A stretch of 64,000 nt of DNA from Diadema setosum. Taxonomy: Eukaryota; Echinodermata; Echinoidea; Diadematoida; Diadematidae. Below the pieces are notes generated by a model. The model was not told the DNA's origin. It ran no database searches and worked only from the letters and a program-made list of their open reading frames with translations. Shown here piece by piece: positions 49,601 through 59,840 of this stretch (the first letter of the stretch is position 1; each line of letters starts with the position of its first letter). The position numbers were made by a program, and so were the translations under genes. The DNA is taken from NCBI GenBank assembly GCA_033980235.1, contig CM067075.1, forward strand, positions 3,546,848 to 3,610,847, written 5' to 3'.

Positions 49601-49781
49601 CCTGTACTGGGCGGACTTCGGAGCAAGGGGTTTCCGTTTAGGGCTGATGAACATTGGGTATCTCATCAAGCCCATTTTAATAGAATGGAATGACCCAACG
49701 CCGTTCAACGTCACCGACATCGTTGTGGGGAGTTCACCCCATTATGACGCTGAATTTTATTTCCGCTGGAGGTGTGCGTAA
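37333..49781 (+). CDS. Gene copy B: secreted Cys-rich protein with Methyltransf_FA-like domain; join(37333..37372,38124..38312,46348..46422,47891..48085,49483..49781)
   Basis: Five intact phase-1 exons encode 265 residues (269 if the in-frame ATG at 37321 is used). Architecture matches copy A: signal peptide (MSAKALARFIVIAVLFQG), LWYVTTFRPSLPV module, Cys-rich linker (C-S-Y-H-E-LLRKYSCKCPQ), and the two-exon domain with YWADFGARGFRLG and IEWNDPTPFNVTDIVVGSS. Exon 2 and exon 5 each have one more codon than in A. Intron 2 is about 8 kb because it holds a SINE dimer, a 4.3-kb hAT-like element, pentanucleotide repeats and a second SINE; intron 3 holds a G/C-run insertion. All splice sites are canonical GT-AG and no stop interrupts the frame, so the copy looks functional. 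Confidence 0.75.
38124..38312 (+). CDS. Gene B exon 2
   Basis: 189 nt after ACCATCAG, ending before GTAAGC. Encodes the SLWYVTTFRPSLPVKPSS module and RTPTTIC. Confidence 0.8.
38385..38645. mobile_element. TTCGGAATAACGAA-family MITE (opposite orientation to 28045 copy)
   Basis: Starts TTACAGCTCGTTATTCCG and ends CGTAATAACGAATAGCACCC. The centre (CATTTTCCGATTAACC, CTCTAGATATAGGGAATTTG) matches the complement of the 28045-28330 element. Confidence 0.7.
39042..39446 (+). mobile_element. Dimeric tRNA-derived SINE in gene B intron 2
   Basis: A 5'-truncated SINE (39042-39177, beginning in the anticodon arm) is joined through a spacer of about 100 bp (CTCGACGGAAGAATTTCATG ...) to a full copy (39277-39446). 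The two units are about 265 bp apart. Same arrangement as 31968-33118. Confidence 0.75.
39277..39346 (+). other. tRNA-like head of SINE
   Basis: GCTCGGTGGTCTAGTGG (A box) and GGTTCGAATCC (B box). Acceptor ends pair in about six of seven positions with G-U pairs. It is not a canonical tRNA gene. Confidence 0.75.
40300..42930. repeat. Satellite array, 16 units of about 163 bp
   Basis: Each unit has a variable G-run, GCGCACCGGGC, the near-palindrome TGCTGGCAATTACTGGCAGC, AACATCAGGAGAATGGCA, a GCGAGCGAGCGAAGCGAGCG block, TTTTGACATTTTACAGTC and TTTTTCGCTTTGGAAATTA. Landmark spacing is exactly 163 bp in several neighbours (41651, 41814, 41977). The block 40557-40790 recurs identically at 41234-41467, offset 677 bp, a four-unit higher-order duplication. 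Confidence 0.9.
43555..43582. repeat. Isolated GCGAGCGAAGCG block outside the array
   Basis: GCGAGCGAGCGAAGCGAGCG occurs singly here and at 54473-54498 at the same place in the second element, suggesting the array unit arose from sequence inside the element. Confidence 0.6.
44529..44735. repeat. (GAAAT)n pentanucleotide repeat
   Basis: Runs of GAAAT/ATGAA with interruptions, in intron 2 of gene B. Confidence 0.9.
45174..45263. repeat. Small inverted repeat
   Basis: GGTGCACCAGGTGGGTTGGG at the left and CCCAACCTGATGCACC at the right face each other, with a GC-rich centre (GGCCCGAGGGCCC). Possibly a small foldback MITE in intron 2 of gene B. Confidence 0.6.
45392..45730 (+). mobile_element. 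tRNA-derived SINE, second family
   Basis: Head with an A box (TTGGCGAAGTCGATAGCG) and a B box (GGTTCGATTCC) within 70 nt, a body of about 260 nt and an A-rich end (CATGAAACAAACAAACAT). Sequence unlike the SINE at 39277. Confidence 0.65.
46348..46422 (+). CDS. Gene B exon 3
   Basis: 75 nt after CTGCTAG, ending TTCTCAG before GTAAGT; close to the C copy. Confidence 0.8.
46690..47770. repeat. Insertion with G/C runs in gene B intron 3
   Basis: B and C introns align up to about 46676 (TTTTCAAAG), then B departs. The insert holds repeated poly(G)/poly(C) pairs (46840-46880, 47309-47353, 47715-47750) with segments like the non-satellite parts of the hAT-like elements (GAGGGAGATT, GACAATTTTC). In gene C the corresponding stretch leads to the extra exon. 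Confidence 0.5.
47891..48085 (+). CDS. Gene B exon 4
   Basis: 195 nt after GAACGCAG, ending GTTCG before GTAAGG. Encodes PDYQICPYESFPEMGNMES and the SVAFSFRGRGLVGFASN strand. Confidence 0.85.
49185..49425. repeat. TTCGGAATAACGAA-family copy before gene B exon 5
   Basis: Same position and similar sequence as 29385-29592 in gene A. Confidence 0.65.
49483..49781 (+). CDS. Gene B exon 5 (terminal)
   Basis: Follows ATTTGCAG; ends GCG TAA. Encodes LCENSSFAFKRCPDCAPEF and ends YFRWRCA; sequons NSS and NVT are kept. Confidence 0.85.
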
Positions 49782-50861
49782 AACAACAACAACAACAACA
49801 AATAATAATAATAATGATAATGATGATATTGATAATCCCTATAGAGAAGTGAAGAAAAAAAAAGACGTACAGCAGAAATGGGTTAATGCACACCAATAGA
49901 CCATGCTCGTGTCAGACGGCTCGTTTTCAAAACGTGGGATAGAATGGCAAAAAATTGTAACAAAACATCTCATTGTTCATTGTTTCTGTCTGTTTGTGTG
50001 TGTGTGTAAGGGAAAAACGAGGATTAAAAAAAAATCGGAATTCAGTTCTTTAAGACGTATATCAAACAGGATTAAGTATTGTTTAAGTGTGGGGTGCCTT
50101 CGTCGATAAATTAAACAAAATAATGTACAGTAGGCCTAATGCCAACTCAGTAAGCATACACGCGATCATAAGCGCCACATCATCTATAGATGAAGTTGAA
50201 TTTTGTCAGTCTTGTTGACTAATTACTCTGTATAAGATTTCCTGCCGCATCAAACATACTATTTTCTCATTATCGTACAAAATACACTAAGCTTTTGTAG
50301 CGGAAAGGACATCGCTGTCCTTTTACAATAATGATCTTGCCTCATGTTTGATAACAAACAATTGTGTGTAGGCAATGGTTGGCAAATGCCTTTAAAGAGC
50401 TGATATCGGACATGTCGGATGTATACTCGTGTGCACAGTCACTTTAGTTATACTTGTTATTCTTCTAGTTTGTGTTGTAAATATTATAGCCACTTTTGCT
50501 CGTGCACTTTTGTATTTATCCACAAGGTTGCCCGCCTATAGGAATGGAGTCTAGCTATCAATATCAACTCGGCAATCTTTGACTTGTATTATTACTTTGT
50601 ACTGACGACTTTTTCTGTATCGTAACAATTTTGATTTTTTTTTTTGTAATTCAAATTCAATAAATACGAATAACTAAACAGAATTATCACCCACATACAA
50701 ATCATTATGCAGCCATGTACAATCTTGCTTAGCACGAATTGTTTTGTCACTTTTTCCATGAGGTTTGTCTGAAATAGTATCAAACGCATGCACAGTGAAT
50801 TCAAATTATTATGAATATTTTGTAGTCGGTAGGGACGTGTGAAATTATTTCATGACCCTAT
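49782..50861 (+). other. 3' UTR and flank of gene B
   Basis: Starts with (ACA)n/(ATA)n and then matches the relic at 19560-20490 up to the hAT insertion at 50862. An AATAAA lies about 880 nt after the stop. Confidence 0.65.
50659..50664 (+). terminator. Candidate poly(A) signal of gene B
   Basis: AATAAA in the context TTCAAATTCAATAAATACG, conserved in the relic (20258). Downstream sequence is not strongly GT-rich. Confidence 0.45.
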
Positions 50862-53800
50862 CAACGGCGTAAATCCGTACTGAGGAGTGGGGGGGGGGGG
50901 ATGGTCACCATCACCACGCTTACAAGCCCATAACCGGACCGGCGCAGCCTTTTTTTTTTTGGGGGGGGGGGGGGGGAGAAGCTTCTCTCCCCCCCCCCCC
51001 GGCCCCCACACGCACACTTTACAGGGATTGGATGTCCCACTCTTTTGCATGAAATATAAAGTGGGAGGAAAGTGCAGCAAAAACATGAAGACTTTTTGTT
51101 CTTGTTGTTGCTTTTTTTGCTTGTCAGATGACTTGCGGCGGAAAATCAGACCTTAAATGTATGAAGACATTTTTTGTTTTTGAAATATCTGTGAGAGAGA
51201 GCGGAGCGACCGGGTTAACGGGGGGAGGGTGTGTATGGGGGGGGGGGGGTGTCCCTCTCCCACACGAGGAAGATTTTGCATTTTCAGACCTGAAATTCAG
51301 CGATCTGGTGCACACTTTTGGTGAAATTTTTGTTTGTTTTTTCTTTAAAAAACCAATAGAAAATGAAATATTCACAATATATTATTGAATGACTAAATCG
51401 TGGTATTTCAGCTCTTGCTCCGCCTGTGCGACATCACTGCGAAGGCCTACTAAATAGTGGGGCCTATCACCGGCGTAGACAGGATTTGATCATGGGGGAG
51501 CGGTTATGAGATCGTGAGGGAGCGAAGCAAGCGAGGGGGGGGGGGGAGGAGGGTATGGTAGGGGGGTTTCTCCCTCCAACGGTGAAATCTTTTTACATTG
51601 AAAATTTTGACATTTTACAGTCCAAAAACTGCCGTTTGCAGCTATATTCTTCGCTTTGGAAATTAAGGGGGGCACACCGTGCGCAACTGTTGTCAATCAC
51701 TGGCAGCAACATCAGGAGAATGGCATAGCGATTAAATGCGAGCGAGCGGCGCGAGCGAGCTTGAAAATTTTGACATAATGCTTTTACATGCTAAAAACTG
51801 CCGTTTGTAGCTATACTTCTTCGCTTTGGAAATCAAGGGGGGCCGCACCGAGCGCAACTGTTGTCAATCACTGGCAACAACATCAGGAGAATGGTATAGC
51901 GATTAAATGCGAGCGAGCGAAGCGAGCGAGCTTGAAAATTTTGACATTTTACAGTCCAAAAACTGCCGTTTGTGGCTGTATTTTTTTGCTTTGGAAATTA
52001 AGGGGGGGGGGGGGGCGCACCGGGTGCAACTGCTGGCAATTACTGGCAGCAACATCAGGAGAATGGCATATAACAATTAAATGCGAGCGAGTGAAGCGAG
52101 CGAGCTTGAAAAATGTTGACATTTTACAGTCCCAAAACTGCCGCTTTTGGCTGTATTTTTTCGCTTTGGAAATTAAGGGGGGTGCACCGGGTGCAACTAC
52201 GCACTGGCAGTTACTGGCAGCAACATCAGGGGAATGGCATAACGATTGAATACGAGCGGGCGAAGCGAGTGAGCTTGAAAATTTTGACTTTTTACAGTCC
52301 CAAAACTGTCGTTTGTAGCTATATTTTTCGCTTTGGAAATTAAAGGGGGGGGGGGGGGGGCGCACCGGGCACAACTGCTGGCAATTATACTGGCAGCATG
52401 CAACATCAGGAGAATGGCATAACGATTAAATGAAAGCGAGCGAGTTTGAAAATTTTGACATTTTACAGTCCCCAAACTGTCGTTTGTGGCTGTATTTTTT
52501 CGCTTGGGGGGGTTACACACCGGGCGCAACTGCCGGCAATTACTGGCAGTAACATCAGGAGAATAGCATAACGATTAAATGCGAGCGAGCGAAGGGAGCG
52601 AGCTTGAAAATTTTGATATTTTACAGTCCCAAAAACTGTCCTTTGTGGCTGTATTTTTTCGCTTTGGAAATTAAGGGAGGCGCACCGGGCGAAAACTACT
52701 GGCAATTACTAGCAGCAACATCAGGAGAATGGCATAATGATTAAATGCGAGCGAGCGAAGCGAGCGAGTTTGAAAATTTTGACATTTTTCAGTCCCCCAC
52801 ACTGTCGTTTGTGGCTGGTATTTTTTCGCTTTGGAAATTAAGGAGGCGCACTGGGCGAAAACTACTGGCAATTACTAGCAGCAACATCAGGAGAATGGCA
52901 TAATGATTAAATGCGAGCGAGCGAAGGGAGCGAGCTTGAAAATGTTGACATTTTACAGTCCCCAAACTGCCGTTTGTAGCTATATTTTTCGCTTTGGAAA
53001 TTAAGGGGGGCGCATCGGGCGAAAACTGCTGGCAATTACTAGCTGCAACATCAGGAGAATGGCATAATGATTAAATGCGAGCGAGCGAAGGGAGCGAGCT
53101 TGAAAATTTTGATATTTTACAGTCCCAAAAACTGTCCTTTGTGGCTGTATTTTTTCGCTTTGGAAATTAAGGGAGGCGCACCGGGCGAAAACTACTGGCA
53201 ATTACTAGCAGCAACATCAGGAGAATGGCATAATGATTAAATGCGAGCGAGCGAAGCGAGCGAGTTTGAAAATTTTGACATTTTTCAGTCCCCCACACTG
53301 TCGTTTGTGGCTGGTATTTTTTCGCTTTGGAAATTAAGGAGGCGCACTGGGCGAAAACTACTGGCAATTACTAGCAGCAACATCAGGAGAATGGCATAAT
53401 GATTAAATGCGAGCGAGCGAAGGGAGCGAGCTTGAAAATGTTGACATTTTACAGTCCCCAAACTGCCGTTTGTAGCTATATTTTTCGCTTTGGAAATTAA
53501 GGGGGGCGCATCGGGCGAAAACTGCTGGCAATTACTAGCTGCAACATCAGGAGAATGGCATAATGATTCAATGCGAGCGAGCGAAGCGAGCGAGCTTCAA
53601 AATTTTGACATTTTACAGTCCAAAAACTGCCGTTTGTAGTTTGTAGCTATATTTTTCGCTTTGGGAATTAAGGGGCCGGGGCGCACCGGGCGCAACTGCT
53701 GCCATTCACAGGCAGCAGCATCAGGAGAATGGCCGAGCGAGCGGAGCGAGCGAGCTTTAAAATTTTGACATTTTACACTCCAAACACTGCCGTTTGTAGC

Positions 53801-54735
53801 TATATTTTTCGCTTTTGCTTGTCCCACTTTTACGGGGGAACCATCCCCCCCCCCCCACGGACGCCTCTGCATATGAGGGTGCTTTTGTTAAGTGAAAGAT
53901 CTGCTGCACACTCTTTGATAAATTAGGGAAATATACCCATACGTCAATCTCAAAAGACAAGTGTACAAAGTCTATCGAAGGGATCCTGTACAGCGGAGCT
54001 TTTGCATGTTTATGATTGCAATATAACGATCTGGTGCATAGTTCTGGCGATATTTGGACAATTTTCCATTAAGAAAGTTCGAGATTTGTCCTCATCTCGG
54101 GAATTGCTTGGGGGATAAATGATTTGTCTGCCTAAACACTTCCGTAGGGGCGGGGCAAATGCCCCTTTGCCCCCCCCCCCCCCCCCCCCCCGAGATAGAT
54201 TCGACGCCCCTGATCTTCCCTGGGTATGCTCATAGATGTATCCTAACTGAGTCACCAGTCACTGTCGTTTCTCAGGAATGATTCAGGAAATGGAGGGGGT
54301 TCAATTATGGCGATATAGTTGTTGTTATTGTTTGTTTGTTTGTTTGTTTTCCTACATATCTTGCAGATGGTCCCCAGTTACTCGCGTCATAGCATGTTTA
54401 CATTATAGGCCTTATTTTGACGTTGTCAACGTCTGAGCCATACCCTACAGTGTATGTCGATGTTACTTTCTTCGCGAGCGAACGAAGCGAGCGAGCGCTT
54501 GAGAAAATTATGTATAAATTTTCCTACAAGATAGAATACTGTTCAGCTCTGTTACCTGTCTGAAGGCCGGCGTACAAACGTCATGCAATATGCCAAAATT
54601 GATACAATCACATTTCTGCTTCCTCCATTGTTTTCCCCAAAATTCAGGGGGGATGATTGTACAGGCCATCCCCCCTCCTCCATTTCAGGGGGGGATATAT
54701 CCCCCCCCCCATCCCCCCCGGGATTTACGCCCATG
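50862..54735. mobile_element. hAT-like element 2 (3.87 kb) with satellite array
   Basis: Same ends as element 1 (CAACGGCGTAAATCC; right end GGATTTACGCCCATG). Flanked by a perfect 8-bp duplication GACCCTAT (50854-50861, 54736-54743). The uninterrupted site is seen in the relic flank (CACCCTATTCTACAG, about 20448) and the gene A flank (30292), which confirms insertion after duplication. Confidence 0.85.
51600..53815. repeat. Satellite array, about 13 units of about 165 bp
   Basis: Same unit as 40300-42930. A 496-bp (three-unit) block at about 52500-52990 is repeated at about 53000-53490; frames 52671-52871 and 53167-53367 are identical. The recurring CERAKRAS-type peptides are read-through of the repeat. 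Confidence 0.9.
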
Positions 54736-55077
54736 GACCCTATTCTGCAGTCCTGAGAGACAAATATCATTTATACACGAACACATTAATCACATTGCCT
54801 TTTATATAGATGACAACTCTAACATTATGCGTCTGAAAGAAAACCCAAAACACAGTCAACCGTCATACTTTATTGAAATTCAATTATTGAAATTCAATTT
54901 CTTTGTGATGAGGGAAATAAATAAACTATTGAATTTAATTTAATTGAATTGAATTGAAATGATTGATGAAAAGTCGTTACGTCATCTCTTGCTGAGTGCG
55001 GGGCAAAAAAAAAAGCGCTATACGCTCCATTATGGCTCTCTGGTCTTCGTTATTCCAAATTGACTTGTGTGTTTACC

Positions 55078-55167
55078 ATGGCGGAGCAAGTGAAGCGAAA
55101 AAAGGCATACCGTCTTAAGACACTGCATTATATCGCGTGCACTTTACATTTTAAACGCACATTAAAG
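55078..55167 (+). CDS. Short ATG frame with a donor site, function unknown
   Basis: 30 codons from ACCATGGCG (good initiation context) to AAG before GTAGGC; the product begins MAEQVKRKKAYRLKTLHYIA. The matching site in unit A (30572) keeps the ATG and VEQVK but runs into a stop after a poly(A) expansion. It may be a first exon of an unrelated gene or a chance frame in the duplicated flank. Confidence 0.25.
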
Positions 55168-55861
55168 GTAGGCCTACTGTTTAACATTGGGAGCAGTAAT
55201 TTAAAAAAAAAAATGTTCGAGACATCACATTTGATGCATATGTGTAGGTCAGTAACTGTTGTTACACAAAACATCCTACCATTTATAAAAAAATTGCACT
55301 GAAGCCTAAAATATAAAGAGATTTCACTTTTGTTTTTCTCAGTAGACCATAACTGCAGATAGTTTAATCTAGACACATTCTTTATAACTATTGTTTACAT
55401 GTTGTATATCAAATAATACTTAACATCGATTATTATGACTCGAATTTTTACATTGATTGTTCCTATCCTTAACTCACATTTTAGAACTATTTTGAAGCAC
55501 TAAAGCTGGGTTTTTAGTTTTATCTGCAAATGGAAAATAATACTTTTAAACAGGAAAGCACTCTTTCTTGAAGATAGAATATAAACTAGAAGGAAATATT
55601 GACATTCGTAGAATAAGTCAATCTATATTACGTCACACTGAAAGTTGATTCCGATGACTGCGTTATAGTCTGTAACGGTCCATCACCCCAAGATCTTCAA
55701 TTGATCTTGATCTAGAACAGGAACATCCAAATTACATAAGAAGTAGTCAATCTGTTTCATCCAATGCCTTCAAAGCACTAATAGTACGTCACACATGAAA
55801 CGCATGCACCATATTTTTCTTTTGTGAGAATAGTAGTAGTAGTGTTTTAGTATCCCTGAAG

Positions 55862-55975
55862 ATTCAAAGTTTATTTGTTACAAATTGGTTTTGAAATTGC
55901 TTAGATATCCAAAAACAAAGAGGTCATAATGAAAGGTGGGACCTTTTTTATTAGGACCATGGTATTTGGATATCT
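55862..55975. mobile_element. Fragment of the 7045-family MITE
   Basis: Contains TTTATTTGTTACAAATTGG, AGATATCCAAAAACAAAG and GGATATCTCAG as in 63090-63210 and 7160-7260; truncated. Confidence 0.5.
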
Positions 55976-57295
55976 CAGTGTGTTTGAGAAAGCATGGTAT
56001 GCATCTGTGCGTGTATATTTCTTTCGTTTTTGTTTTGTTTTGTTTGTTTGGCGCCGGGAGGGGTTACAGGATAGCCTTTTGCAAAGACCCTCTGGCTGTG
56101 TGGTGTGAGCGAAAGGGGGAGAACGAAGCGAGATTCAGCTGACTTGGACAGCATGAGGGCCTTTTGATATCTGATTCGCACCCATAATAGCCCTTTGAAT
56201 TTGGGGAACAAAAATTGAGTAATCTGAGTGTCTGTCTGCCTTAGCCCGATTTGCATACGGCGAATGCATGCCACAGACCTCCACTGGTGGTCAGTGATGC
56301 ATGCGTACTCCAGGCCGGACAACGGCGACGATCTGTCATGAATAATAATGTGTGAAGCAGATGTTAAAAGGCCCGACTTGATCGCGCTGTCGCGCTCGGT
56401 TTGGCCAGGGAGGTGAGGTTTTGTCTCACCTCCCTGGTTTGGCTCGCTTCCCTCGCTCGTTATACCCGTCATACAGCGAGAGGGCCTTGACAAAAGGCTA
56501 GGCACAGAGCCACCCGCATTCCTCCAAGGCATGTTTGTTTTCAGATATTTTATCTTTTCTATTTGCACGGTAGAATACAGCAGTATAATGTCATAAACAA
56601 ACTAGAAAGCGAACGGCGAAACAGCCAGTGACACATTTTGCTATTGTTGTTGTGACAGAGATGATATTACGACAAGTTTTCAAGTGCTTCGATAAAGATC
56701 ACCACCAAGAGTAACCATGGAAACATTATTTAGGCCCTCACCTCAAACAACCTTCTGTTTGTTTTAAGAGCGACGACGTGCTAAGAGAGTGCTCTCATCA
56801 AAGCTATTAAAGGGTCGTAAAATACGAAAAAAATACGACCGCGGTGATGGCCTTAAAACTAGCTAAGGAAAATTAAGTTATAAAAAATAGACTAGAAAAA
56901 AATTATTCAAAAAAGTATTCCTAAAATAGTTAAGATTACGTAACATTGCCATTATCACTATACAACTTCATTTACTCTGATGTTGGGATACATATGCAAT
57001 TTTACTATAAAAACCTGAACAGAATGGATTATCGTTGGAGTTCATATACAAAAAACAGGATGTCTTATTATAGTCTGAGACTGGATTCTAGGCCCATAAT
57101 GGTTTTACCTTATAAAAAAAAAAAACAAACAAACAAACAAACACCAAAAGGTACTTATCCCAACAGTACAAAACCACGATAATATCGTATTCAACAGTGA
57201 AAGTTGAATTAAGCAGAAATGAATTTCAAGTGGACCGGATTTCAAGTGGAAATTGAGATGATATGATAAGAACCACTAAAACTGGTAATAAATTA
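55976..57295. other. Upstream flank of gene C
   Basis: Matches the flanks of A and B (TTTGAGAAAGCATGGTATGC, CACCCGCATTCCTCC, CATGGAAACATTATT, GGTGATGGCC). A segment at about 56080-56520 is extra and contains a short inverted pair (CAGGGAGGTGAG / CTCACCTCCCTG, 56406-56433). Confidence 0.55.
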
Positions 57296-58380
57296 AGGCC
57301 GTGTCGCACCTTTCCGGGCAAGTTACGCGGGCTTGTTGCGAGGAAGGATTTTCCAGCACGCAGGAGAATTTTCCGCGGGTGGACAAGAATGTTTGCGAGT
57401 TTTGCACTTGTTTCCTACCTACTAGACGTGTGCTACTGACCTTCTACTTGCGTGTATTCCATGTGACCTGCGTGAGAGCTTTGCAACCGATCCGTTTTCT
57501 GTTACGAACGACTTACGGGTACTGAGAAATACCTGCGTTGGAGTTGCCTGGGAGGTGCTGCCGGTAAGGTCTCCTACTGGTGTTGTACGTGTACATCTGC
57601 GAGCGAACCCTCACGACTCGCTCGGAACAAGTTTTGAGCATGCTCAAGGCCTTGTCATACCGTATCTGGGGAAGTTTTGCGGCTTGACTTGCGGGGAAAC
57701 AAATTGCTTCCCGGAGCTCTCCGCAGTTGGTCCGCATCTGGCAGTACCTAGCGCGTATCCCGCCTGTAGTTGCCCGGAAGTGCATGCGCAAGTCCAATTT
57801 AACCGCAGCCAAGTATTGAGCATGAACAAAACTTTTTCCGGGTGAGTCGCGGGGATGCCCGGAGAGGTCCACGTAGAACGCCAGTAGGAGACCCTTAGCG
57901 GCAGCACCTCGCAGGCAACTCCCACACACGTACTTCGCAGTCCCCGTATGCAGCCAAGATAATGACATTCTGTGGGACTTCTGCCATTCCTTCAGAGGAA
58001 TTCCTTCACTGAGTTGTCAGCCCCCACGCGATTGGTACACAGGTCACACAGTATACTCGCAAGTAGAATTTAAGTAAAACGCGTCCAGCAAGTAAGACAC
58101 ATGCACTGACTCGCCCAAATCCTTGTCCGTCCTCAGAAATTGTCCGGTATGCTGGAAAATCCCTACACGCAACAAGCCCGCGTAGCTTGCCCGGAAAAGT
58201 GTGGCAGGGCCTAAACATGGTTGCAGGTAAAAAGATTTGCTTGCGCACCTCCGGGCAACTAGGGGTGAGATACTTGCTAGGTACTGTCATGTGCGGGTCA
58301 TCTGCGGGGATCTCCGGGTAGTAAAAATAGTTCTTCGCAAGTCGCACGCAAGGCTTGCCCGGAAAGGTGTGACACGGCAT
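57296..58380. mobile_element. Harbinger-like element upstream of gene C
   Basis: Left AGGCCGTGTCGCACCTTTCC; right GGAAAGGTGTGACACGGCAT. About 1.09 kb, homologous throughout to 36055-37104. The left flank GGTAATAAATTA matches the uninterrupted GGTAATAATTTAC at 24011-24026 in unit A. Confidence 0.75.
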
Positions 58381-58634
58381 TTCACAATGGAGTTTCTGGC
58401 GTGCGTGTTCCTCTGTATGCAAAGTTAACGTTTCCGGTGCTTTCGCTGAAATGACTCGTTCCAATTATATTATCCTTGTGTTAACTTCCTTACCGAGTGA
58501 CCCATTAACACAGTTGATCGTTATTTTTCCCCCTGAAACGACCAATTTGACAAAAAGTTATTTCGACCTGGAATTACTCAGAATGATATTCATCTGCACC
58601 CCGGCCATTTTGGATACAGTCATGTCTGCCCTGC
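58381..58634 (+). promoter_or_regulatory. Conserved upstream block of gene C
   Basis: GGCGTGCGTGTTCC, GTATGCAAAG, GAGTGACCCATTAACACAG and CTGAAACGACCA match A and B. Confidence 0.5.
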
Positions 58635-58665
58635 ATGAGGTGGACATGTTTTATCGTTATTGCGG
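58635..58665 (+). CDS. Gene C exon 1
   Basis: 31 nt, ATG AGG TGG to GCGG before GTAAGA. Four extra nt between the ancestral ATG and the donor shifted that start out of frame. Confidence 0.55.
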
Positions 58666-59804
58666 GTAAGAGTATGTTACTTCGGGTCTAAGTCAATTAC
58701 CCCCTGGGCAATTACCCCGCACCCTTCCCCTGGCCCTAATCCTAATCCTAATCCTGAACCCAACCCTAACCCTAACCCAAACTCCTAACCCTAAACCTAA
58801 CCCTAACCCTAATCTTTACTCTTACCTTACCACTAACCAGTATTTGGCCGGGGGGTAATTGCCCTCCGGGGGTAATTGCCCGGATACGGTTACTTCTGTT
58901 AAAAGAGCAATATTCGAGAAGAGAATTGTACAATTTTCCTTTTCTTTCGAATCTGGACACAAAAGGCAAGCAACATTATGACTTTTTTCTACGTCTTTCG
59001 AAGAAGGGCATGTTTTCTTCTTTTTTTTTCTTTCGACCCCCGTGTCTGCTTGTGGCAGCCGTCTACTGCATATTCCATTGTCTGCTATAATCTGTCCAAA
59101 ACTACTGCAACATTTATTTATACATTGTTTACTTACCAATATTTCACATTTTGTGGAGTCCTGAATCATGGTAGGCAATTTCCCCCTTTTTTAATACCTA
59201 TAATCTACAAATTCTACTTTTAATTAGGTTCCTCCAAATTTTCAATCTATGTTTGCATGTCTTCATCTTAAAGAGCAAAAGATGAATAAGCACGATTTAT
59301 GCTCGTCATTCATTTAATTTAATCATATAAGTTTGGTTAACGAGGTTAATGTACATGTAAATAGACACATGCGTATTATTTATTGTCGTTTATTAGGTAA
59401 TTACGGATACGGATATCCTTATCATTTATTTGAATTACTGATTGACTGATTTATAATTGTAATTTTTATTAATTCATTGATATCGTATCGTATGTTTTAT
59501 GTGAAAATATAGATATAAAGTGAATTGAATTGTTTATGTGTGTGAAAGTGATGTGTTTGTGTGTCTGCCCACCATTGACCAGTGCTTTTTCAAGGAAGTG
59601 ACCAGGAGATTATTAACTACGAGGAATGCCGTATATTGTGGTACGTCACGACTTTCAGACCAAGCCTTCCGGTCATGCCAAGCTCGGTCAACCTCCCGTC
59701 GTTACTACGAATAGCTCATGTACGTACCCCAACTATCTGTGGGAGCATTTGGAGAACCTACGGAAATAGTGAGCACTAGTCTCTCTATCTCTCTCCCTCT
59801 CTCC

Positions 59805-59840
<36 letters not shown>

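Larger units (their letters stand above)
54744..55975. other. 3' flank of unit B continuing after the hAT insertion
   Basis: Continues the flank broken at 50861 (TCTGCAGTCCTGAGAGACAA), parallel to 30300-31000 downstream of gene A. Contains a short (AATTG)n tail-like run (54930-54960) and a small conserved frame at 55078. Confidence 0.6.
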
